Shown: positions 60,921 through 64,000 of the stretch, one piece after another
Position numbering within the stretch: the stretch's first letter is position 1
How the letters are laid out: each line of letters opens with the position of its first letter
DNA from: Reticulitermes speratus
Lineage: Eukaryota > Arthropoda > Insecta > Blattodea > Rhinotermitidae
DNA length: 64,000 nucleotides
Direction of reading: 5' to 3'
Assembly: GCA_021186555.1 (NCBI GenBank)
Contig: JAJKFL010000039.1
Span: 18,394,733-18,458,732 of the forward strand
The notes under the pieces: model-generated
What the model was told of the DNA's origin: nothing
What the model saw: only the letters and a program-made list of their open reading frames with translations
Database searches by the model: none
Position numbers and translations under genes: made by a program

Positions 60921-61053
60921 GATGTCTTTGCTGAAAGAGATTGGAGGCGATGCAGAGCAAGCACTTGTAGAATTATGTTCCTGCTGGGAAGAAGAAAATC
61001 TCAGCTCAGAGGAAAAGTGTAAAAACATGAATGAAATTCGTCAAGAACTCTTG
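60921..61053 (+). CDS. Candidate first coding exon of an unidentified host gene
   Basis: After an acceptor-like GTGTTTGCAG, an ATG at 60922 opens exactly 44 codons (MSLLKEIGGDAEQALVELCS, then CWEEENLSSEEKCKNMNEIR, then QELL) to a donor GTATAA at 61054. The next in-frame codon after the donor is Val, then a stop. The peptide is acidic and helical with coiled-coil character, and unlike the chance frames nearby. Its composition reminded me of the N-terminus of microtubule-bundling or coiled-coil proteins, but I cannot name it. The remaining exons would lie beyond the right edge. Confidence 0.5.
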
Positions 61054-61133
61054 GTATAAACATATTTCAGTTATTAATCAATATTTTGTAGAAGATGAGC
61101 ATATGTGACATTGGTAAGTTAAAGCAATCCCAT

Positions 61134-61425
61134 TACAGGCCTGGACAGGCCCTGAGGGCTTTAGAAGGTTGAGGCTCCGATTTCAAGGCAATCGGCACAT
61201 GAAGGTGGTAAGGTTGTCAACCCTATGCACCGGCTGCCTTTATCCCCCAGGAAATATTCCTGGTACTCATTTCTGTTAGAGGCTGAGTCGACCCCAGGGA
61301 CATAGTGCGGCCGGAAGGATTATGTCAATGAAAAATTCCAATGACTCCTTTGGGAATTGAACCCACGACCTTCCTGACTGTAGTGCAGTGCCTCAACCAA
61401 CTGCGCCACCACGTGCCCCCTATGT
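61134..61425 (-). mobile_element. tRNA-derived SINE, full-length-looking copy
   Basis: On the minus strand the head reads GTGGTGGCGCAGTTGGTTGA (A box), and GTGGGTTCAATTCCC is the B box. The body on the plus strand includes CTTTATCCCCCAGGAAATAT, which resembles type I. The tRNA-like head is the clearest in the window. It lies in the first intron of the candidate gene at 60922. Confidence 0.85.
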
Positions 61426-62719
61426 GATATAGGACCTATAGTAAAATGAGACTCTACTATTTTGAAGGGTTAAGTTTTAAGCTAAGCGTGTCTAACCTGT
61501 AATTCAGTGTATGCTGATGAGTGATGTGATAGTCCGTGTGGTTTACTTTTCTTTACATCCCAGTGACAGTTACTGATGCTTGTGCTGAACAGTAACCGAG
61601 GCAAATGGAATTTTAACACTGACAAGTTTACATTATTTGTTTGTTTATTTATTTTATTCATACATTCATTCATTTCAAGTATTTTCTGTGATTTTTTTAT
61701 GGTAAAAATATGGATCTGGTGCAGATCCCTTATCACCATCACTTACTGTCACGTTCAGGCCATTTCAATGAAATGATTACTGAAACAGGACAGGAAATGT
61801 ATGCGTAGTGTATCTGTTGAGATGTGTTCACTCCTGTCTAGATATGGTGCTCCGGACACTTTTCTTGTGTTGAGCATGAAAGCAATTGTGCATATGTGCA
61901 GCAACAGCTGTAGGTCTTCATGTAAAGTGGTCATTAAATGGCTTGATCTAAATGAAAATTGAATGCACAGTTGTTCATAAAATTTTACAGTTTCAGATTT
62001 CATGATAATATGGTAAGCATTCTTGAGTTGTGTATGTACAGATGGCTGGATGGACAGGGCAATTTTGATAGGTGCTCTGCATATATGAAAATGTTCCCAA
62101 CAACAGTAACATGAACTGTTTGAATATAATGTCAGCTGCATGCACGTGAATTAATATATTAACTTGTTCTTGCACTCTGATACTGTGATACTTTGTCTGT
62201 AAATCATAGATCAGTGATTTTATGGTGCTGACTGTAGTAATTCTTTCTCCCCAACCCCACAAAATAATTACACATACTACTTGATACAGTGCCACTTTAT
62301 TATTGTTCTAAACACACTGAAACTTCAATCATACTCAGTTTTTGTGTGTTTACAAGTATATGATTCGTTACTGTGATTCACTGCTAATTTTGTGAGGGAA
62401 CACACACCATAGTGCGAGATTAAACAAGACACTCTCTGTAAGCGTAATGTTGTGGAGGTCCTTACCATAGGGTAAGTTCATGATTTCAGTGTAACCAGAC
62501 AGGGCAGGGGGCATGATAGGTCTGCAGTATGTGTGTCAAAATATGTCCAGAAACACTGAATGCCATTATTCTACTGGCATAGTTCCCAAATTTTGTAACT
62601 GTTTGTGGGGTACAGCATAGAACCTGAAGATGGGAGTAAACTCAGCTTCCAAACTGTGTTAGGCATACCCCATGCTATGGACAGTGTCCATCTAAATAAG
62701 GGTATAATCAATCAACTGT

Positions 62720-63010
62720 TGTCACAAACCTTCAGAGAAACACCTTTATTCTAGTTCTAGATATGGTGTGAGACAGGGCCCCTTTGTACTTCCATCTCAA
62801 GTGCCTATTATACAAGTCCTTGATAATAGATGAGTATAAAGCTTTGGTGGAACGATAGACTGGCAGGTGAAAACCGAAGTGCTCAGAGTACAACCTGTCT
62901 CCATGCCACCTTGTGCGTAAATATCCCATGGAATTTCTCTGGAATTGGACCCGAGGGTTTATGATAAGAAGCTAGTGACTACCTGCCTGAGCTATGGCAC
63001 AGTCTAAGCA
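62720..63010 (-). mobile_element. Old tRNA-derived SINE
   Basis: Minus strand CCATAGCTCAGGCAGGTAGT (A box) and CTCGGGTCCAATTCCAGAG (B box). The body is diverged. Confidence 0.5.
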
Positions 63011-63655
63011 TGACACTAACAACACAAGATTTGTGGAATTTAAAGTCCCTGTAATAGAAAGCAGGCCCTATCAGTTCTGCTGAGAACTACTTATTTAAGG
63101 GGTTTTCTTTGGTGTCTGAACACAGTAGTACATAAAAATCCACGAGAGAAGCAGTTTGCTTTTTGTTCCTGTATTAACACTCAATGAACAGACTTGGCTG
63201 ATCATGCTTTGCCCCAAGTGACATGGCATAATCCCTAAGAAATTCAACATGTAACAAAAGACTAATTTTAAATGCTGACCATGAATGAATGAAGTGATGG
63301 ACTAAGCTGTAAACACAATTCAGCTTGCAGAACATTGTCAGGACATTTTCATTGCAACTGAATCCCTGTGTCATGTGATTTGTCTGACATTAATTTACTC
63401 TAGGTATATTTTGATCATACGTTGTGTAATTGGGAATTTTTCAATATCATGAGCATGGAGGCCCCAACCGAACAGTGTAAACAGTAAATTTGTAATGGGC
63501 TCATTTTATGATGTGTGGCACATGGTAAGTCTGCTAAGTTGTGACACAGGCAGAGTATAAAACCGCTTGAGACGTGATTGTTGAATACAGTAAAATCTCT
63601 ATGGTGGAATGCCAACTGACCTGAATGTTTTTACCACGTAGACATGCTTCTGTCC

Positions 63656-64000
63656 GCAACAGACACTTCCAGATAGAAATGCACTGTGTATGTGAGATCC
63701 ATACTTCAGACCCAAAATACATGCTACAGGTTTATACCATACTGTTACTGAGCAGTAATAATATTTAGGCAGTCTGTTTCCTGTAAAGTCATTATTTCCT
63801 CACCATTTTCACACTAAATCAGTTTTGTCTGCAACAGACACTTCCAGATAGAAATACGTACACTGTGTATGTGAGATCCATACTTCAGACCCAAAATACA
63901 TGCTACAGGTTTATACCATACTGTTATTGAGCAGTAATAATATTTAGACAGTCTGTTTCCTGTAAAATCATTATTTCCTCACCATTTTCACACTAAATCA
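63656..64000. repeat. 175-bp direct tandem duplication reaching the window edge
   Basis: The unit starting GCAACAGACACTTCCAGATA begins at 63656 and again at 63831. The copies are nearly identical apart from a few substitutions and a small insertion (GTAC near 63858). The second copy runs off the window, so the array may be longer. Confidence 0.9.

Overview
The window is insect nuclear DNA and most likely comes from a cockroach (Blattodea). It is AT-rich, gene-poor and loaded with degraded transposons. The LINE remnants (APE endonuclease plus reverse transcriptase) and their highly recurrent C-terminal segment are of the kind I associate with cockroach and termite genomes. The species call is inference; I could not run a search.

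Host genes. (1) Minus strand, 6070-6391: a coding exon for a death-effector-domain protein, probably FADD, ending in a clear splice donor. Its downstream exons lie off the left edge. (2) Plus strand, 12480-12796 and 17664-18216: a complete two-coding-exon ELOVL6/Baldspot-type very-long-chain fatty acid elongase (289 aa) with an HxxHH box and a 4.9 kb intron. (3) Plus strand, 60922-61053: a probable first coding exon of an unidentified gene. Two further orphan exon candidates lie at 29399-29476 (+) and 43508-43603 (-).

Left end (1-6030). This is a nested stack in the presumptive FADD intron. A minus-strand LINE is cut in two by a BEL/Pao LTR retrotransposon (418-4842) with a 5-bp target duplication. 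The BEL copy carries a foreign insert in place of its 3' end: a piece of a host ARF1 mRNA (5' UTR, N-terminus and an internal block), joined directly to the tail of the LTR. Within that ARF1 copy sits a ~255-bp module that recurs at 7446-7690. In both copies the module carries a hammerhead-ribozyme-like core and a neighbouring hairpin. This is the most unusual part of the window.

7.4-11 kb. A P-element/THAP9-like transposase gene on the minus strand has three exons whose splice phases all match. It is inactivated by one stop codon and one frameshift, and an internally deleted mariner (7879-8814, TA target duplication) sits in its second intron.

Right half (29-64 kb). This is mainly a transposon graveyard: a Tigger-like fragment, a pogo-like element with terminal inverted repeats and a subterminal motif array, three hAT-like MITEs with 8-bp target duplications, at least three kinds of tRNA-derived SINE, LINE 3' ends, a 234-bp foldback palindrome, a two-level minisatellite, and direct tandem duplications of 47, 196 and 175 bp. 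I saw no CRISPR arrays, rRNA genes or genuine tRNA genes.
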